Part shown: one piece after another, positions 1 through 10,416 of the stretch | Layout of the letters: each line of letters opens with the position of its first letter | Position numbering within the stretch: position 1 is the stretch's first letter | Source: Nonlabens agnitus | GTDB taxonomy: Bacteria > Bacteroidota > Bacteroidia > Flavobacteriales > Flavobacteriaceae | NCBI RefSeq assembly: GCF_002994045.1 | Contig: NZ_MQUC01000003.1 | Coordinates: forward strand, 906,501-970,500 | Reading direction: 5' to 3' | DNA: 64,000 bases | Translations under genes and position numbers: made by a program | The notes under the pieces: generated by a model | Seen by the model: only the letters and a program-made list of their open reading frames with translations | The model's database searches: none | What the model was told of the DNA's origin: nothing

Positions 1-976
1 GTGGGCCATCTATATCTACGTTTATGACACTGCAGAAGCCACCAGAATTGCCACCAAAGAATCCAGCCGTTGGGTAGGCTACGAGCTCAAGCCATTCTAC
101 TATTATTGGAGCTTTTTCACACAGTCTGGAATATGGACCATACCAGCATTCGTCGCTTTATTATATCCCTATTTGAAGAAGAGAGTTTCCAATAAAAAAG
201 CCTATCGTTTTGTTCTTTTATGGACTATTATGGCTGTGGTACTGTTGTCTTTGATCCCAACCAAAAAATCACGTTATCTATTGCCAGTGTTGATTCCGCT
301 GGCGATGACCACAGCATTTTATATCGAGTATCTTATTTTAAATTTTAGGCAGATCACCAGCAAATGGGAAAAATGGCCGGTGTATTTCAATTTTGGACTT
401 ATCGCGACTATAGGCTTGGTTTTTCCTTTGGGAGCCTTCCTATATTTTGGTGAAAAGCTCGATGGTTATTATCTGTATTATATCTTGACATCAATTGCTC
501 TGGTAGCGGTTGGAGCCTTTATCTGGTATAGTCTGATCCAGCAGAAATTAGGCAGAGTGTTTTATGGAACGATCGCATTTGTGATGGTGGTAATTACATT
601 TGGTTTTCCGCTATCAAATGCGCTTTTAGGAAATCCAGATTACAATTCGCTTACCAGTTTGAGTGAACGTCAACTACCCACTTATGCCTTGGAAGATCTT
701 GCTCCAGAGTTGGTTTGGGATTATGGAACCAGTACGATCCATAAAACTGAAGAAGAATTATTGTTGATGAACGAATCGATCATAGGTGTATTCACAGATT
801 ATTCTGTGGAAAAGAACAAACTCGATTTTCTGAACGAAAAGTATCGAGTAGAATCCGTGGAAACCTTTGACTTAAATCCAGTGGACAGCACTCGCAGCAG
901 CTATAAGGACCGACTTAAAGCAGATTTTTATGTGCTCAAAAAATCTCAAGGGCAGCAAATTAAAATAGTGAAATAG
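1..976 (+). CDS. ArnT-like membrane glycosyltransferase, C-terminal part
   Basis: The reading frame is open from the first bases of the window, so this is the 3' part of a longer gene whose start lies upstream. About five hydrophobic helices follow one another (for example around VLLWTIMAVVLLSLIP and YYILTSIALVAVGAFIWY), then a soluble tail of about 80 residues. The sequence KKSRYLLPVLIPLA matches the conserved R-Y-L-L-P stretch of the ArnT/GT83 and GT39 polytopic glycosyltransferases. These transfer sugar from a polyprenyl-phosphate donor to lipid or protein at the outer face of the inner membrane. The acceptor cannot be told from this fragment. No terminator is visible after the stop; a palindromic repeat lies 14 bp beyond. 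Confidence 0.75.
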   Translation, partial: WAIYIYVYDTAEATRIATKESSRWVGYELKPFYYYWSFFTQSGIWTIPAFVALLYPYLKKRVSNKKAYRFVLLWTIMAVVLLSLIPTKKSRYLLPVLIPLAMTTAFYIEYLILNFRQITSKWEKWPVYFNFGLIATIGLVFPLGAFLYFGEKLDGYYLYYILTSIALVAVGAFIWYSLIQQKLGRVFYGTIAFVMVVITFGFPLSNALLGNPDYNSLTSLSERQLPTYALEDLAPELVWDYGTSTIHKTEEELLLMNESIIGVFTDYSVEKNKLDFLNEKYRVESVETFDLNPVDSTRSSYKDRLKADFYVLKKSQGQQIKIVK

Positions 977-989
977 GGATTTGATGAAT

Positions 990-1009
990 TTCGCTTTCGC
1001 TAAAGCGAA
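990..1009. repeat. 20-bp palindromic repeat, variant copy
   Basis: TTCGCTTTCGCTAAAGCGAA differs by one base from the perfect palindrome TTCGCTTTCGCGAAAGCGAA found many times in this window. It sits just after the stop of the glycosyltransferase gene. Confidence 0.9.
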
Positions 1010-1150
1010 CTATTAAAGAGACTTTGTACTTGTCATTTTATTTTTCGAAATAATATAGATTAAGGTCCTTTCAATTAACATATGTTTTTATTTTGCACTT
1101 CCATTTCTTAGGCTAAAAACACTAAGATCTTATTTCAAAATTATATCAAC

Positions 1151-4135
1151 TTGCACTTGCCTCGATTTTTACCCATCCGCGCCCTTGTTTTCTTTCTGTT
1201 TGTCTTTAAACTTAGTTATTCGCAACCACCAGTATTTACTGGTACTTTAGTCAGTGATTCAAGTGGTTTTTATGATATAGGACAGGCAAATACGAGTAAA
1301 AATGTTGCGGTATCTCCTGACGGAATTATTTATGTCGTCTATCAAGGACCTACAGGAGTTTGGGTAGCAAAAAGTGAGGATCGTGGTGCATCTTTTTTGC
1401 CCAGTGTACAGGTAAGTCCAGCGCAAAATGCAGAATCTAGTATTATGGTCAACGATGAAGGGATCGTATTTGTCTCTTTTAGCTCGAATGGATTGATGGT
1501 TTCAAGAAGTCTCGATCAAGGAGAAACGTTTGAGCCACCTAGATTCATTTTTTCTACTAATTCCCGCGCTGTTCATATGGCGCACTATAACGACAATGTA
1601 TACCTGACTCAGACCTCTGGTATTGATTTGATTTATAATAATAATTTTGGAAATGGTGCCTATTCATCCACGCCTACCGGTGGTGCATTTGTATATGCAG
1701 ATATCCTGACTGATGTTAACGGAACCATTTTTCTTCCCACAGACGATCCCAACCTATATCTTTTTAAAAGTGAAGATGCTGGCCAGACAGTTGATCAAAT
1801 TGCACTCAATCCTGCCGGAATAGTTTTCTTTTCCAGTTATGCGTTAAGCGATGGGCCTTGTGGCACCTATATTTTTACAGGTGGTAGCGGTACAGAAGGC
1901 TACCGTCTAGATGTGGAAACCGGTATGACTAGAACCATCCAATTGTCAGATAACTCCAATAACGTTCAAGGTAGAACCTTGTTTGCCGATAATACAGGAA
2001 CATTGATTGACGGTTACAAATCCTCAAGCGGTCAACTGGAAATGAAAATAAGCGCTGATCAAGGTGCAACCTTTGGTGAAGCAGTGGTCATAGCGGTAGG
2101 AGAGAGCCACAATATCGCACGTAATCCATTCACGGACGATATCGTCGCAGTATACTCCAGCAACGGGCAAATCTACCTATCTGTATTTCCAGATTTATTG
2201 AAGAACATACGATTGAACGAATTTGATACGCTACCTGACTTTTGCGACAGTAATTCTTTTGAGGTCGAGTTTGAGCTGTCTGGAGGATTTACAAGTTCAA
2301 CCCTTTTTGAAGTGATCCTAAGTAATGCCCAAGGTAACTTTAACAATGCGACCGTTATAGGGACGAGTGAAACGTCAACCAGCGGAACCATAACGTGCAC
2401 CATTCCAGATGGAATAGAATTAAGCAATGATTACCGTATACTTATTAAAGCAGATGAGATTTGCCTGCAGAGTAACGCCATAGATCTCTTCATTGACAAC
2501 AGTTTGCAGATTACGGGTGATACGAGCGTCTGCGAGTTTGAAACCAGCCAGTTGTCTGGATCAGGAACTCCATCTGCCACAAACCCTTGGGTGTCTTCTG
2601 ACGAGAATGTGGCGACGATAGACAATAATGGGTTTGTTACAGCTGTCTCAGCTGGTACAACTATGATAACCTATACAGAGCAAGGTGGTTGCAACGACAG
2701 CGTTACGACAACGTTTACCGTTCTTACCCAACCGGTAATTATGGGGCCGCAAACAGTTTGTCTTGACTCACAAATTACATACACAGCAAATGGAACTCCA
2801 GCAGCTACAGACGCATGGACATCTTCTGATCCGGCAGTGGCAACTATAGATCAAAATGGTCAATTATCAACTCTTTCCAGTGGCTCAACCACCATTACAT
2901 ATACCACTCTAGGTGGCTGTTTTGATACGATGATGATTGAGGTTAGTACCGATGCCACCTTAAGTGGAGATACACTGTTATGTTTAGGTGAATCAAGCCA
3001 ATTAACGACCGTTTCTCCTACATCAATTGCTGATCTATGGCAATCTTCAAATCCGTCAGTTTTGACTGTTGATAATACAGGATTGGTAACCTCTGTAGGT
3101 CCAGGTACCGCTACCGTCACCTTTACTAATGTGAATGGATGTGCAGGCGATATTGATATTACAGTGACAGATCCCATAGAGATTACACCTATAAATCCTG
3201 TTTGTGAGAATGAACAGTTGCAATTGATTTTTACCGGCGGTAGTTCAGCTTTGAGTTGGACTTCTTCAAATCCTGATGTTGCTATTGTAGATGAGAATGG
3301 ACTGGTATCTGCTATTTTAGCTGGGATAACGACCATGACAGCGATTGATGATAATGGATGCCGTGGCGAGATTCAAGTAACAGTGGAATCTTTACCAGAA
3401 TTCATTTTACCAGAAACCGTCATTGTATGTACTGATGATGAAGGAAACGTCATTCTTGAAACCCCATTTTTAGAATCTGGACTGGATTCTTCCAGCCATA
3501 CTTTTGAATGGTATTTGAACGATGAGCTATTACCTGATGAGACAAACAATGGTTTGGAGGTGACGTTCTCTGGTGAGTATAAACTAATTGCTACGAACAA
3601 CCTTACAGGATGTAGTTTTGAAGACGAGACCATCGCCTTGCGCAAGGAACCACCATCCTTATCTGTAGAAATTACTTCTATCGATTTTGCCGAGGACCAA
3701 ACCATCATCGCCACGGCAACTGGTGATGGTGATTTTGAGTATAGTATAGGCGATGGACTGTGGCAAGAGAACGGTGTTTTTGACAATCTAGACGATGGCA
3801 GATATGAAGTGATAGTTAGAGATAAAAATGGCTGTGGTGAAGATGCTCAAGTGGTGTTTATACTTAGCTACCCCAAATTTTTTACACCCAATCGTGATGG
3901 ATTCAATGATCTATGGAGCATCGCAGGATTACAAGAAAGTCAAAATCCAATCATCAACATTTTTGACAGGTACGGGAAGTTACTCAAGCAGCTTAATTTT
4001 TCAGATTCTTCTTGGGATGGCACCTTTCAAGGTGAGTTGATGCCTTCATCTGACTATTGGTTCAGGATCAACTACATACCTAGAAATGATGATGTGCCAA
4101 GAGATTTTTCAGCACATTTTACGCTAAAAAGATAA
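1151..4135 (+). CDS. Secreted surface protein with Asp-box repeats, Ig-like domains and T9SS type B sorting domain
   Basis: A signal peptide at residues 5-24 is followed by a beta-propeller-like region with four Asp-box/BNR motifs (SEDRGASF near residue 75, SLDQGETF, SEDAGQTV, SADQGATF). Next come about four BIG2-type Ig-like repeats, each with an S-x-(D/N)-x-x-V-A-T-I-D-x-x-G-x-V-(T/S) core. The last 90 residues (YPKFFTPNRDGFNDLW ... IFDRYGKLL ... WDGTFQGELMPSSDYWF) are the gliding-motility-associated C-terminal domain that directs type B export by T9SS. The protein is therefore probably exported and held at the cell surface; its ligand is unknown. The only usable start is TTG at 1151 (or TTG 1157); no ATG lies between the upstream region and the signal peptide. 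Confidence 0.85.
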   Translation: MHLPRFLPIRALVFFLFVFKLSYSQPPVFTGTLVSDSSGFYDIGQANTSKNVAVSPDGIIYVVYQGPTGVWVAKSEDRGASFLPSVQVSPAQNAESSIMVNDEGIVFVSFSSNGLMVSRSLDQGETFEPPRFIFSTNSRAVHMAHYNDNVYLTQTSGIDLIYNNNFGNGAYSSTPTGGAFVYADILTDVNGTIFLPTDDPNLYLFKSEDAGQTVDQIALNPAGIVFFSSYALSDGPCGTYIFTGGSGTEGYRLDVETGMTRTIQLSDNSNNVQGRTLFADNTGTLIDGYKSSSGQLEMKISADQGATFGEAVVIAVGESHNIARNPFTDDIVAVYSSNGQIYLSVFPDLLKNIRLNEFDTLPDFCDSNSFEVEFELSGGFTSSTLFEVILSNAQGNFNNATVIGTSETSTSGTITCTIPDGIELSNDYRILIKADEICLQSNAIDLFIDNSLQITGDTSVCEFETSQLSGSGTPSATNPWVSSDENVATIDNNGFVTAVSAGTTMITYTEQGGCNDSVTTTFTVLTQPVIMGPQTVCLDSQITYTANGTPAATDAWTSSDPAVATIDQNGQLSTLSSGSTTITYTTLGGCFDTMMIEVSTDATLSGDTLLCLGESSQLTTVSPTSIADLWQSSNPSVLTVDNTGLVTSVGPGTATVTFTNVNGCAGDIDITVTDPIEITPINPVCENEQLQLIFTGGSSALSWTSSNPDVAIVDENGLVSAILAGITTMTAIDDNGCRGEIQVTVESLPEFILPETVIVCTDDEGNVILETPFLESGLDSSSHTFEWYLNDELLPDETNNGLEVTFSGEYKLIATNNLTGCSFEDETIALRKEPPSLSVEITSIDFAEDQTIIATATGDGDFEYSIGDGLWQENGVFDNLDDGRYEVIVRDKNGCGEDAQVVFILSYPKFFTPNRDGFNDLWSIAGLQESQNPIINIFDRYGKLLKQLNFSDSSWDGTFQGELMPSSDYWFRINYIPRNDDVPRDFSAHFTLKR

Positions 4136-4161
4136 GCAACTAATGATCTGATGATGTGATT

Positions 4162-4178
4162 GCTTTCGCGAAAGCGAA
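4162..4178. repeat. Palindromic repeat, truncated copy
   Basis: GCTTTCGCGAAAGCGAA, lacking the first bases of the 20-bp palindrome, about 30 bp after the stop of the T9SS protein gene. Confidence 0.9.
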
Positions 4179-4238
4179 ACATTTAAAATCAAATAAACAT
4201 CTAGAATTCCTTCTAAAGAAGTAATCGCTGACACTTCT

Positions 4239-4460
4239 CTATTTACTGTGAAACGTCTCCAGATACAGTTCCTCGACTTTCTCACGTGCCCATGGTGTGC
4301 GACGTAAAAATTTGAGACTGGACTTTATGGATGGATTGGTGTTAAATGCGTTGATTCTGACCTTGCCGCCTAATTCATGCCAGCCGTAATGTCTTACCAG
4401 CTTTTCAACGATATCAGCGAGTTTGACGCCGTGTAAGGGATTATTGGGTTGTGATTCCAT
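4239..4460 (-). CDS. VF530 family (DUF2132) small protein
   Basis: The 73-residue protein ([21 protein letters not shown] ...) has the NPLHG start, the GW-x-x-L-G segment and the INAF-x-x-NPS-(I/V)[18 protein letters not shown] core of the VF530/DUF2132 family. Members are small and compact, and are often annotated as DNA-binding on the basis of a solved structure; the physiological role is not established. The ATG overlaps the stop of the upstream phosphatase gene by one base (TGATG), which suggests translational coupling. A TTG one codon earlier is less likely. Confidence 0.88.
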   Translation of the reverse strand: MESQPNNPLHGVKLADIVEKLVRHYGWHELGGKVRINAFNTNPSIKSSLKFLRRTPWAREKVEELYLETFHSK

Positions 4461-4981
4461 CAATCAATATCAAAATCCATGGATTCCTTGACGGCATTGG
4501 TATTCCCGTTTTCATCAATCTTTACGATGAAAAAATGATCAAAATCGGCATCATCCAGTTCTGGGTAATTGGTGTCTTTTTGAAGATCGTTGGCATATTT
4601 ATTTATGGTATTGCTATGGCCATAGAGCACTACCGTTTTACCGCGATATTGCTCCAGCAGTGATTTACCGGTCACCGTGCTTACATCATAAGTTTCTACA
4701 TCTAGTTTTTTGGCTTTGGCGAGTGGTGCTGCCGTGGCGCGAGTACGTTTAGTGTCTGACGATATCACGTGATCCACATCCTTGAGAAAGAAGTAGTTGA
4801 CCCATTCTGTAGCGCGCTGCTCGCCGTAGACGGTCAGGTCTGGATCTGCGCCTTGCTGTTTTTCGGCATGGCGTATAAAGTAAAAAGTGGTCAGACCATC
4901 ATCATCTTTTTCCGTGTCTTGGGAGTTGGAATTATTACACGACACCAGTGCCAGTGCGAGTATCAGGACGATATTTTTCAT
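4460..4981 (-). CDS. Histidine phosphatase family lipoprotein (SixA/phosphoglycerate-mutase fold)
   Basis: Starting at the ATG at 4981 gives a lipoprotein signal ([17 protein letters not shown], lipobox cysteine 15). It is followed by the catalytic RHAEK motif of the branch-1 histidine phosphatases, where the histidine becomes phosphorylated. A second motif, [10 protein letters not shown], supplies the other catalytic histidine. The size (173 residues) and single-domain structure fit SixA-like phosphatases. The frame stays open upstream to 5206, but that extension reads through the palindromic repeat and has no family similarity, so the later start is preferred. Substrate unknown; the location is probably the periplasmic side of a membrane. 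Confidence 0.85.
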   Translation of the reverse strand: MKNIVLILALALVSCNNSNSQDTEKDDDGLTTFYFIRHAEKQQGADPDLTVYGEQRATEWVNYFFLKDVDHVISSDTKRTRATAAPLAKAKKLDVETYDVSTVTGKSLLEQYRGKTVVLYGHSNTINKYANDLQKDTNYPELDDADFDHFFIVKIDENGNTNAVKESMDFDID

Positions 4982-5078
4982 GGGTAGATCTTTGTGGTGG
5001 TAAAAATAGGCAAACTTGCGCGGCATTGTGTTAATAGTACGTTTATCCACAATTTTGTGAAGATTTATGTTGATTAGT

Positions 5079-5099
5079 TTCGCTTTCGCGAAAGCGAAC
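5079..5099. repeat. 20-bp palindromic repeat, intact copy
   Basis: A perfect copy of TTCGCTTTCGCGAAAGCGAA with one extra T, between the divergent phosphatase and parE genes. It ends 47 bp before the parE start. Confidence 0.95.
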
Positions 5100-5146
5100 T
5101 CCCAACAACCTTTCCTATATTTCAAGCTAGTACACATGGAGAGCAA

Positions 5147-7012
5147 ATGAGCGAGGAAACTAAATATACCGAGGATAATATCCGGTCGCTGGACTGGAAG
5201 GAGCATATAAGAATGCGTCCTGGAATGTACATTGGGAAACTGGGCGACGGCTCCAGTGCCGATGACGGAATCTATATTCTACTTAAAGAGGTTATTGATA
5301 ACTCCATCGATGAATTTGTGATGGGAACCGGTAAAACCATTGAGGTTTCCATACAAGGCGAGCGTGTCATCGTGCGTGATTATGGTCGTGGAATACCGCT
5401 GGGTAAGGTGGTCGATGTGGTGTCAAAAATGAATACCGGTGGTAAGTACGACAGTCGCGCGTTCAAGAAATCAGTCGGATTAAACGGAGTAGGAACCAAG
5501 GCGGTAAATGCACTGTCCAACTTTTTTAGGGTAGAATCCACACGTGACGGTAAGAGTGCAAGTGCAGAATTCTCTCGCGGCGAACTTACCGACCAAGAAA
5601 TGCTGGAAGAAACCAGCCGTCGCAAGGGAACTAAAATTACATTCATTCCTGACGAGGAGATTTTCAAAAACTTCAAGTACCGTCCAGAGTATGTCTCACG
5701 CATGCTCAAGTACTACGTATATCTCAATCCTGGATTGACCATTGTGTTCAATGGTGAGAAGTTTTTCTCAGAACATGGTTTGAAAGATTTGTTGAGCGAG
5801 ACCATCAATAAATCAGATCGGCTTTATCCTATCATCCACTTGCGTGGCGAGGATATCGAGATCGCGATGACGCACAGTAAAACACAGTATTCTGAAGAGT
5901 ATCATTCCTTTGTCAATGGACAGAATACCACGCAAGGTGGTACGCATCAAGCCGCTTTTAGAGAAGCTGTCGTAAAAACCATTCGCGAATTTTATAACAA
6001 AAATTACGATGCCAGTGACATACGCAAGTCCATTGTAAGTGCTATTGCCATAAAAGTAATGGAGCCCGTTTTTGAATCGCAGACTAAAACAAAACTAGGC
6101 TCTACAGACATGGGCGGCGATTTGCCTACCGTGCGCACGTTTATCAATGACTTTGTAAAAACGCAGCTGGATAACTATCTGCATAAAAACCCAGAAACGG
6201 CAGATGCCCTGCAGCGCAAGATCATACAGGCAGAACGCGAACGCAAAGAACTGAGTGGTATTAGAAAGCTGGCCAAGGATAGAGCAAAGAAAGCCAGCCT
6301 GCACAACAAAAAACTACGCGATTGTCGCGTGCATTTAACGGACAATAAAAAAGATAGCTACCTAGACAGCACACTATTTATTACCGAAGGTGATAGTGCC
6401 AGTGGATCCATCACCAAATCCCGCAACGTGAATACCCAAGCGGTGTTTTCACTGCGTGGTAAACCGCTGAATTCTTATAACATGAGCAAGAAGATTGTTT
6501 ATGAAAATGAAGAATTCAACTTGCTTCAAGCGGCCTTAAATATTGAGGACAGCATGGAAGACCTGCGCTACAACAAGATCGTCATCGCCACAGATGCCGA
6601 TGTGGATGGAATGCACATACGCTTATTGTTGATCACGTTCTTCCTTCAGTTTTTCCCAGAATTGATCAAAAAAGGTCATTTGTACATATTACAAACGCCA
6701 TTGTTTAGGGTACGTAACAAAAAGGAAACCCGATACTGTTACACACCAGAAGAACGCTCAGAGGCACTAGCGGCACTGGGTAAAAATCCAGAAATCACTC
6801 GATTTAAAGGTTTGGGTGAAATAAGCCCAGATGAGTTCCAGCATTTTATAGGTGATGACATACGACTAGATCCTATTATGCTGGATGACAATATGAGTAT
6901 TGAAGAATTGCTGAGTTTCTATATGGGTAAAAACACACCAGACCGTCAGGAATTTATCATTGATAATTTGAAGGTGGAGTTGGATGTGGTGGAGGAAGGC
7001 TTGCCATTATGA
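5147..7012 (+). CDS. parE: DNA topoisomerase IV subunit B
   Basis: The 621-residue ATPase subunit of a type IIA topoisomerase, which with ParC unlinks daughter chromosomes. The N-terminal GHKL domain is visible: EVIDNSIDE with Asn52, DYGRGIP near 78, and the Walker-like [14 protein letters not shown] near 110. The TOPRIM domain has EGDSASGS with Glu414 and DADVDGMHI from Asp483. The family motif MRPGMYIG is at residues 23-30. The length fits the short ParE type rather than GyrB with an insertion. It heads a string parE - two small membrane-protein genes - parC - mscL, all on the plus strand. Separate gyrA/gyrB genes are expected elsewhere in the genome (inference). Confidence 0.95.
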   Translation: MSEETKYTEDNIRSLDWKEHIRMRPGMYIGKLGDGSSADDGIYILLKEVIDNSIDEFVMGTGKTIEVSIQGERVIVRDYGRGIPLGKVVDVVSKMNTGGKYDSRAFKKSVGLNGVGTKAVNALSNFFRVESTRDGKSASAEFSRGELTDQEMLEETSRRKGTKITFIPDEEIFKNFKYRPEYVSRMLKYYVYLNPGLTIVFNGEKFFSEHGLKDLLSETINKSDRLYPIIHLRGEDIEIAMTHSKTQYSEEYHSFVNGQNTTQGGTHQAAFREAVVKTIREFYNKNYDASDIRKSIVSAIAIKVMEPVFESQTKTKLGSTDMGGDLPTVRTFINDFVKTQLDNYLHKNPETADALQRKIIQAERERKELSGIRKLAKDRAKKASLHNKKLRDCRVHLTDNKKDSYLDSTLFITEGDSASGSITKSRNVNTQAVFSLRGKPLNSYNMSKKIVYENEEFNLLQAALNIEDSMEDLRYNKIVIATDADVDGMHIRLLLITFFLQFFPELIKKGHLYILQTPLFRVRNKKETRYCYTPEERSEALAALGKNPEITRFKGLGEISPDEFQHFIGDDIRLDPIMLDDNMSIEELLSFYMGKNTPDRQEFIIDNLKVELDVVEEGLPL

Positions 7013-7064
7013 TTCAATAAATAGCTGGAATAATTAACAATAGTAGCTAACGAATAAGTATAAT

Positions 7065-7271
7065 TTGAAGAATAAAGCTTTCATTTTAATTTTATTAATT
7101 GCGATGATTCTTATTATCACAGGTGCATTATTCAAAATCATGCATTGGGGTTTTGGAGAAGGTGCTTGGATTAACGGGAATACGATTTTAGCAACTGGTC
7201 TGACCTTGAAGGTGGCAGCATTACTCGGTTTTATGATTAGTTGGTTGACAGCAAAAAAGAAACTGAATTAG
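7065..7271 (+). CDS. Small two-helix membrane protein resembling the GldL N-terminus
   Basis: A 68-residue protein with two transmembrane helices (about residues 5-25 and 41-62). The segment ITGALFKIMHWGFGEGA resembles the GALFKI-(L/M)-H turn region of the gliding-motility motor protein GldL, but the long cytoplasmic part of GldL is missing. It starts with TTG at 7065, 52 bp after the parE stop; no better start is visible. It overlaps or abuts the next gene. Function unknown. It may belong to a family of short GldL-like membrane proteins common in Bacteroidota (inference). Confidence 0.55.
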   Translation: MKNKAFILILLIAMILIITGALFKIMHWGFGEGAWINGNTILATGLTLKVAALLGFMISWLTAKKKLN

Positions 7272-7312
7272 TGATCGTGAAACATTTTAAAAATATTGAT
7301 GGTAATCTGAAA

Positions 7313-7708
7313 ATGACAGACTCAAGTTCGCTCATGCTAGCAATGCCATACATTGCGGTATGCTTTACAGCAGCAAGCTTGTTTCTGACACTTTTGAGTA
7401 ATAGGAATCAGGAATCTGATGCCTTTACTATTTTTACTTGGAGTCTTTTAATTTTTTGCATTTTGGTAATCTGCTGGGCATTGATCAAGAAAACCTTTAC
7501 AAGTCAAATACCCATTACAGCCATTATTCAAATGAAGCAAAGCTCTTACAATAGCTCGGTTTTTTATCTAGTTTTGGAAAACGGGAAGCAACGTAATTTG
7601 AGTGAAGTCAGAGAAACGATTAGAGCTACAGAGCTTTTGATGATGTTACGAAGCGAGAACCCATCCATCACCGCTAACTTCACTGAAAACGAAGCAAAAA
7701 CCAGATAG
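7313..7708 (+). CDS. Hypothetical two-helix membrane protein
   Basis: Not recognised. From the ATG at 7313 the protein is 131 residues long, with two hydrophobic helices (LAMPYIAVCFTAASLFLTLL and FTIFTWSLLIFCILVICWAL). A soluble beta-rich C-terminus follows (around SSVFYLVLENGKQRNLSEV). The frame is open back to a TTG at 7241, and a GTG at 7271 overlaps the previous stop as TAGTG, so a coupled, 14-residue longer start is possible. It ends 14 bp before parC and is probably co-transcribed with it. Confidence 0.5.
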   Translation: MTDSSSLMLAMPYIAVCFTAASLFLTLLSNRNQESDAFTIFTWSLLIFCILVICWALIKKTFTSQIPITAIIQMKQSSYNSSVFYLVLENGKQRNLSEVRETIRATELLMMLRSENPSITANFTENEAKTR

Positions 7709-7722
7709 ATTTTAAAAGCAGA

Positions 7723-10398
7723 ATGAGCGAAGAAAACGAAAACGAAGAATTAGAGAATCTGGACAACAGCTTTGAAGAACAAGCCACAGAAACCATTACA
7801 CGTGTCACTGGCATGTACAAGGAATGGTTCCTGGACTATGCCAGTTACGTAATTCTGGAACGTGCGGTACCTGCCATAGAAGATGGTTTTAAACCAGTGC
7901 AACGACGTATCATGCAATCCATGAAGGATCTAGATGATGGTCGTTATAACAAGGTGGCAAACATTGTAGGTCACACCATGCAATATCACCCACATGGTGA
8001 TGCATCCATAGGTGATGCCATGGTACAAATAGGGCAGAAGGACCTGCTTATTGACATGCAAGGAAACTGGGGAAACATTCTTACCGGCGATCCTGCAGCG
8101 GCCTCTCGTTACATTGAAGCGCGTTTATCCAAATTTGCTCTAGAAGTTCTCTTCAACCCTAAAATAACTGAATGGCAATCCAGTTATGATGGCCGTCGTA
8201 AGGAGCCTATCAATCTACCGGTCAAGTTTCCTTTACTGCTCACGCAAGGAGCAGAAGGTATCGCCGTAGGTTTAAGCACCAAAATATTACCACACAACTT
8301 TAACGAGATCATTGATGCCAGCATTAAACACTTGCAGGGCAAGCGTTTCAAATTGTATCCTGATTTCCCAACGGGTGGTGAGGCAGATATCTCTGGCTAT
8401 AATGACGGGATGCGAGGTGGTAAAGTACGCGTGCGTGCAAAAATGCATTCGCCAGACAAGAGCACCATTATCATCACAGAGATTCCATTCTCTACAACTA
8501 CCAGTTCGCTGATTGATTCCATTCTCAAGGCCAACGAGAAAGGAAAGATTAAGATTAAAAAGATCGAGGACAACACAGCTGCCGAAGTTGAGATCCAGAT
8601 CCACCTACCACCAGGATTGTCACCAGACAAAACTATGGATGCACTGTTTGCATTTACCAATTGTGAGGTAAGCGTATCGCCACTAGGTTGTGTCATTGAA
8701 GATAACAAGCCATTATTTGTAGGCGTGACTGAAATGCTGCGCCGCAGCACAGATCATACGGTAGAACTCATACGTCAAGAGTTGCAAATCCAGCTGGATG
8801 AAGTAGAAGAGCAGTGGCACTTTGCGTCGCTCGAGCGCATTTTTATTGAGAACAGGATCTACCGCGATATAGAAGATGAAGAAACTTGGGATGGCGTGAT
8901 CAATGCCATTGACAAAGGTTTGAAGCCGCATATTGGGCATTTGAAGCGAGCGATTACAGTAGATGATATAGTGAGGTTGACAGAAATCCGCATCAAGCGC
9001 ATTTCCAAGTTTGATATCGATAAGGCACAGCAAAAAATTGAAGCGCTGGAAGACCGTATTGCAGAACTCAAAAAGAACCTGGAGAACCTGGTAGAATTTA
9101 CCATTGATTATTTCAAGAAGTTGCAAAAGGACTACGGTAAGGATCGTACACGCCAGACAGAACTCAAAGCCTTTGATGATATCGTAGCTAGTAAGGTGGT
9201 CATTAGAAATACAAAGCTATACGTCAATCGCAAAGAAGGTTTCGTTGGGACCAGCATGAAGCGCGATGAATATGTTTGTGATTGCGCAGACATTGATGAT
9301 ATTATCGTTTTCACGAAAGCCGGAACCATGATGGTCACTAAGGTAGATGCCAAGACGTTCGTTGGTAAAGACATTTTGCATGTGGCTGTCTGGAAAAAGA
9401 AGGATAAACGCACTATTTACAATTTGATTTACCGTGATGGTAAAACTGGTCCTAGTTATGTAAAGCGATTCTCAGTGACGAGCATGACCAGAGATCGTGA
9501 GTACAGTGTAGGTTATGGAACGGCAGGTACCAGCGTTCATTATTTTAGCGCCAATCCTAATGGTGAGGCAGAAATTGTCACGATTAATTTACGCCAACAA
9601 GGCAGCATCAAAAAATTAAAATGGGACCTAGATTTCTCTGACATCTTGATCAAAGGAAGATCTAGTAAAGGAAATCTGGTGACTAAATACAACATCAAGA
9701 AGGTCGAACTCAAGGAAGAAGGCGTGAGTACGCTCAAACCGCGCAAGATCTGGTTTGATGACACGGTAAGACGACTTAATGTGGACGGTCGCGGTGAATT
9801 GCTAGGCGAGTTTAAAGGCGATGATCGATTGCTTATCATCAATCAAAAAGGAATAGCCAAAACGGTGGTTCCAGAAGTTACAGCGCGTTTTGACGATGAT
9901 ATGATCGTTTTGGAAAAATGGATTCCCAACAAACCTATCAGTGCTATTTATTTTAATGGTGAGAAGGATTTATTTTACGTGAAACGTTTCTTGATCGAGA
10001 ATGAAGACAAAGAAGAGCTTTTCATATCAGACCACGAGAAATCCTATCTAGAAATCATCTCTACAGATCATCTACCGCTAGCGGAAGTGGTTTTCAATAA
10101 ACCTCGTGGTAAGGAACAACCACCTAATGAGGCAATCCCGTTGGAGGAATTCATAAGCATCAAAGGTATCACGGCTCAAGGTAATATGTTGACAAAGGAA
10201 AAAGTCAAGCAAATCAACCTTCTGGACCCTTTGCCTTATGAAGAGCCAGAAGTAGAAGATGTAGAGGTCATTGAAGAAGATGACGAGGACGATGCACCTG
10301 ATAACGGCAACAATTCTCAAGACGAGAAACCTACAAAAGAGAAAGACCAAGATGGTGAGTCGCCTATAGATGATAAGGGACAAGCCAGTCTATTTTAA
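7723..10398 (+). CDS. parC: DNA topoisomerase IV subunit A
   Basis: An 891-residue breakage-reunion subunit. The N-terminal domain has YASYVILERAVPAIEDGFKPVQRRI and HPHGDASIGDAMVQIGQ. The DNA-cleaving tyrosine is Tyr130 in AAASRYIEARLS. A coiled-coil gate region follows (about 430-480), then a diverged beta-pinwheel C-terminal domain. The last 60 residues are highly acidic and probably disordered (EDVEVIEEDDEDDAPDN). Partner of ParE encoded about 700 bp upstream. The start at 7723 (MSEENENEEL) is preceded by an A-rich region with little Shine-Dalgarno character, as is usual in Bacteroidota. Confidence 0.95.
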   Translation: MSEENENEELENLDNSFEEQATETITRVTGMYKEWFLDYASYVILERAVPAIEDGFKPVQRRIMQSMKDLDDGRYNKVANIVGHTMQYHPHGDASIGDAMVQIGQKDLLIDMQGNWGNILTGDPAAASRYIEARLSKFALEVLFNPKITEWQSSYDGRRKEPINLPVKFPLLLTQGAEGIAVGLSTKILPHNFNEIIDASIKHLQGKRFKLYPDFPTGGEADISGYNDGMRGGKVRVRAKMHSPDKSTIIITEIPFSTTTSSLIDSILKANEKGKIKIKKIEDNTAAEVEIQIHLPPGLSPDKTMDALFAFTNCEVSVSPLGCVIEDNKPLFVGVTEMLRRSTDHTVELIRQELQIQLDEVEEQWHFASLERIFIENRIYRDIEDEETWDGVINAIDKGLKPHIGHLKRAITVDDIVRLTEIRIKRISKFDIDKAQQKIEALEDRIAELKKNLENLVEFTIDYFKKLQKDYGKDRTRQTELKAFDDIVASKVVIRNTKLYVNRKEGFVGTSMKRDEYVCDCADIDDIIVFTKAGTMMVTKVDAKTFVGKDILHVAVWKKKDKRTIYNLIYRDGKTGPSYVKRFSVTSMTRDREYSVGYGTAGTSVHYFSANPNGEAEIVTINLRQQGSIKKLKWDLDFSDILIKGRSSKGNLVTKYNIKKVELKEEGVSTLKPRKIWFDDTVRRLNVDGRGELLGEFKGDDRLLIINQKGIAKTVVPEVTARFDDDMIVLEKWIPNKPISAIYFNGEKDLFYVKRFLIENEDKEELFISDHEKSYLEIISTDHLPLAEVVFNKPRGKEQPPNEAIPLEEFISIKGITAQGNMLTKEKVKQINLLDPLPYEEPEVEDVEVIEEDDEDDAPDNGNNSQDEKPTKEKDQDGESPIDDKGQASLF

Positions 10399-10416
10399 GT
10401 AAGAAAGGAATAATAA

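Noticed and set aside
4982..5206. Upstream extension of the histidine phosphatase frame
   Set aside because: It reads through the palindromic repeat and has no family similarity. The ATG at 4981 gives a proper lipoprotein signal.
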